DNA of 64,000 bases, taken from NCBI GenBank assembly GCA_951799405.1, contig OX637337.1, forward strand, positions 3,534,001-3,598,000, written 5' to 3'. A program made the translations under genes and the position numbers. Below the pieces are notes generated by a model. That model did not search any database and was not told where the DNA came from. It saw nothing but the letters and a program-made list of their open reading frames with translations. Source of the stretch: Agapetus fuscipes. Its lineage: Eukaryota > Arthropoda > Insecta > Trichoptera > Glossosomatidae. Shown in pieces: positions 61,700 through 64,000 of this stretch (position 1 is its first letter; every line of letters starts with the position of its first letter).

Positions 61700-62516
61700 A
61701 TGCCTAACCAATACCTACGGAAGGCGACTGCTGGACGAGGTGCCTGGAGTGAAGAAGAGCTCAAAAATGCAATGGAAGATGTAAAAATTGGAGGGATGAC
61801 AGCCTATAGGGCCTCTTTAAAGAACAATATAGCCAGAAAAACATTAGAAAGAAGATTAAAACAAAACAACGACACAAAGGGACCTATGGGACCATCATCA
61901 ACCTTTGGTGCAGACAACGAAAAAAGACTGAGCAAGCACATAAAAGACATGGAGTCGAGAGGCTTTCCATTGAGTATTGTCTATTGTTTGGTGCAGGTCC
62001 AATCAGTTTCAGATTCAGGCTCAAGTACAGCCCTTCAGACGGTGCAAGTGGACCAGCCAACACCGACTAGATTACTGAATGAAGTATCGCCACTGCCTGT
62101 AAAAGTTAATGAGGTTCGAAAACGAGCCAAACAAGTAAGCATTATGTTGACATCTGAAGATCACATTGAAAAACGAAAATTGAAAAAAAATTAAAAAAAG
62201 GAACAAACATAATAATAACGGAAGCTAAGACTGATAGACCTAAGAAAAAAAATACTATTAAGAAACGAAAGGCAATTCGTAGGTTGTCTAAAAGCAGTTG
62301 TGAAGAAATTACCATCGTTTTCAATGATACATCTGAAAATGAATCTGAAGAAAGAGAGAAGATAACTGCAGAGGTTGTGGTGATAATTATTACAGGACAC
62401 AATTGGTTGAGGACTGGATTCAATGCCATATTTGCATGTTCTGGGTGCATGAGAATTGCACCGAGTTTGAGAACATGTATTCTTACTGTGGCAGTAAGAA
62501 CAAAAAGGATTTAAAA
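61700..62516 (+). pseudogene. pogo-like transposase, DDE domain deleted
   Basis: Start chosen at MPNQYLRKATAGRGAWSEEE, the usual family start; an in-frame ATG at 61682 lies in the probable intron. Next comes a Psq-type helix-turn-helix (about residues 12-55: ELKNAMEDVKIGGMTAYRAS, RKTLERRLKQ) and the beginning of the CENP-B-type DNA-binding half (FGADNEKRLSKHIKDMESRG, FPLS). The DDE nuclease core expected after it is absent; the sequence jumps to a Ser/Pro/Lys-rich C-terminal linker. One frameshift at the A run near 62185 and another before 62367 follow. The last frame has a PHD-type zinc finger (CRGCGDNYY, DWIQCHICMFWVHENC, Y.YCG) with the final Cys pair incomplete. A protein from the first frame (to 62194) would keep DNA binding without catalysis. 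Confidence 0.85.
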
Positions 62517-62912
62517 CACATCAAGGGCAAAGGGAATGGCAAAAAAGTACTGGCCATCTCTCCCAGACCACTATGGCCATCTCCCCCGGACACTCTGGGA
62601 GAGATGGCCAGTGCTAGTTTTTTTTTAAAGTTTAAAATAAAATTGTGTGTATTCTGTAAAGTGATTTATCGTTAATGTTTGACAAGAATAATAAATAAAG
62701 TTTATGTTCCATATAAATAAAATGTTTCAATCATCATAATTCCTTCACAATAGAGTCTTAAAGTTACTACGGCCATCTTCCCCGGACTTACCCTATACAA
62801 TCGTTCTGTTGTTATAGTTGTCTTTGCGAATTATGGCCTTTTAAAATAAAAACTTCTTGTGGATCTTTGTGGATCTAGATTTATTGGATTCTACGGTCTC
62901 AGATGCGGTCTG

Positions 62913-63182
62913 TATCCTTAGTACGAGTTGCAAAACTTGAGAAAAGTAAAGTTTACGGAAAATATTAAAGTGTGATTTCTCCCAAAATCTGCCGTTTTTG
63001 TTTCTTACACATTGTGGTCTTAGCAAAAGAGTTACAGTGATGAAGAAAATCAAGTTCAAACAAACAAAAACGGCAGATTTTAAGGGAAATCACTCTTTAA
63101 TATTTTCCGTAAACTTTACTTACTTAAACGTTTTTGTCGTAAACTTTACATTACTCAAGTTTTGCAACTCGTACTAAGGGTA
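62913..63182. mobile_element. MITE-G with duplicated arm segment
   Basis: TATCCTTAGTACGAGTTGC to CAACTCGTACTAAGGGTA. The right arm has CGTAAACTTTAC twice (about 63110 and 63139), making this copy longer. Confidence 0.82.
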
Positions 63183-63255
63183 CGTGATGGATAACACATT
63201 ATGGCGTCGTCGCGTCGGTACCTACAACAATCAGCTTTATGACATCTTCATAACC

Positions 63256-63655
63256 GGTCCGTAGTTCAGTGGTAACCCTTCGGACTCTGAATGTGAAGGT
63301 TGTGGGTTCGGTTCCCGGCGGAGCACAAAAAAATACCATTTATATTTTCAAATTTGCTCTTCGCTGCGTTGAAAAATTCATAAAACCTTTACCAATGACC
63401 GGTCATCAAAGGTCCATCCAGCCTTACAGCAACTGGGTCTTGCTTGAGAATTGGCGCTTTGTAGCGACGACGATCAAGCTCGTAAAAAGGTCGCTAGCTC
63501 ATTTGGTAGAATGCTTGCATTCCATGCCGGAAGCAAGGATTCGATCTCAAAGGTTTACTCAGCCTTCACAAGAAATAAAAACCAGCCCCCCTGGGAGCTG
63601 AAAGTGCTTGGTGTCAGGCCGGCCCCCTTACCTGTAAATATAAATAGGTCCCGAA
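63256..63655 (+). mobile_element. Compound SINE: SINE-A joined to short SINE-B
   Basis: SINE-A head (A-box TAGTTCAGTGG at 63261, B-box relative GGTTCGGTTCC at 63305; acceptor-like ends GGTCCG and CGGAGC pair at 5 of 6), body to CAAGCTCGTA at 63484. Then AAAAGGTCGCTAGCTC starts the short SINE-B, which goes straight from its B box region to GTTTACTCAGCCTTCAC. The structure is the same as at 738-1222. Confidence 0.85.
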
Positions 63656-63659
63656 GTGC

Positions 63660-63812
63660 CACAATTGATAATGAATTAATATTTAATTCAATGAAATATC
63701 TACTAAATAATTCATTATTATTTGATAGTGTTAATATATACCTGTTTCTGGTCAGGCAAAATAGTTGGGGAATTGCATTCCTCTTCATAAATCTATTTAA
63801 ATAATAAATAAA
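63660..63812 (+). mobile_element. SINE-C tail
   Basis: CTGTTTCTGGTCAGGCAAAA, TTGCATTCCTCTTCATAAAT, ending in AATAAATAAATA. The AATTCATTA-rich stretch before it resembles 52570-52620. 63813-64000 shows nothing. Confidence 0.6.
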
Positions 63813-64000
63813 TACCTAAGTAAACATTCCCCTAGCTTTATTTTATACGCAGAAAATGTCTGTTTTAGTATATAAACCTTTAGTATACACAAAACAAGCA
63901 ATTACACATTGTTATCACCTTGAAAATCTCAGACAATGACAAAATAATTGCTTGTTTCACATAACACCAAGTATCCGAAACGTATAACTTACCGGCGCAC

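Larger units (their letters stand above)
61240..62793 (+). mobile_element. pogo/Tigger-like transposon, 1,554 bp
   Basis: Inverted ends GGGTAAGTCCGGGGGAGATG (left) and its partner ending CCCCGGACTTACCC (right). TA on both sides (61238-61239, 62794-62795) is the target duplication of the Tc1/mariner-pogo superfamily. It contains one gene remnant (61700-62516), a likely 5' UTR intron and AATAAA at 62693-62698. A GGGAGAGATGGCC-type motif occurs nine times in both orientations: near 61250, 61266, 61586, 61607, 61631, 62551, 62574, 62596 and 62771. It belongs to the element, and no host gene is involved. Confidence 0.9.

Noticed and set aside
63256..63330. Functional tRNA gene at SINE heads
   Set aside because: A and B boxes are present, but the cloverleaf is poor, copies are dispersed, and each is followed by a SINE body.

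Overview
The window looks like AT-rich, intron- or intergene-scale DNA from a large insect genome. Lepidoptera is my best guess, from the mix of RTE and Jockey LINE remnants, tRNA-headed SINEs and many short inverted-repeat elements, but the sequence does not prove the order. I found no host protein-coding gene I could defend. Almost everything recognisable is transposon-derived, and the longest open frames are either transposon remnants or by-products of tandem repeats.

Family labels used below are local. LINE-A: RTE-type reverse transcriptase 3' end with a GTAAA-type tail (3 copies). LINE-B: RTE-type 3' end containing WFGHMERM, whose roughly 260-bp 3' UTR ends in (TTAGA)n; this is the dominant repeat, about 40 copies or fragments on both strands. 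LINE-C, -D and -F: further RTE-type 3' ends. LINE-E: CR1/L2-like 3' ends containing a WNRLP-type motif. There are also Jockey-like remnants. SINE-A: tRNA-like head plus body, with exchangeable 3' modules. SINE-B: second tRNA-headed SINE. SINE-C: third, weaker SINE. Q: about 85-bp retroelement 3' tail with hairpins. MITE-G, -H, -K, -N, -P and a hAT-type MITE: palindromic DNA elements. PLE: Penelope-like tails with hammerhead-like motifs.

Layout. 0-10 kb: LTR-like pieces, SINE-A/B compounds, LINE-B tails and a 56-bp minisatellite. 10-20 kb: Jockey remnant, a 247-bp MITE inside LINE-B, a LINE-A insertion with an 11-bp target duplication, and an 816-bp hAT-like element. 19.5-26 kb: two foldback-like elements built of 15-bp subrepeats. 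27-33 kb: SINE-A copies including a 5S rRNA-headed one, Harbinger-like MITEs, and the best LINE-B copy. 34.1-34.9 kb: a 16-copy, 49-bp satellite. 35-49 kb: nested insertions up to three levels deep. 49-57 kb: LINE-B tails and unique AT-rich DNA. 57-64 kb: Harbinger-like MITE, a second 5S-headed SINE, an 80-bp minisatellite, and a 1,554-bp pogo/Tigger element with a gutted transposase.

How the parts relate: SINE-A shares its 3' tail with LINE-E, which suggests LINE-E machinery mobilised it. The SINE-A body is joined at one recurrent point to three different 3' modules (LINE-E tail, SINE-B, Q), and in two copies its 5' end is preceded by 5S rRNA sequence. This modular SINE system and the pogo element with nine subterminal motifs are the most interesting content.
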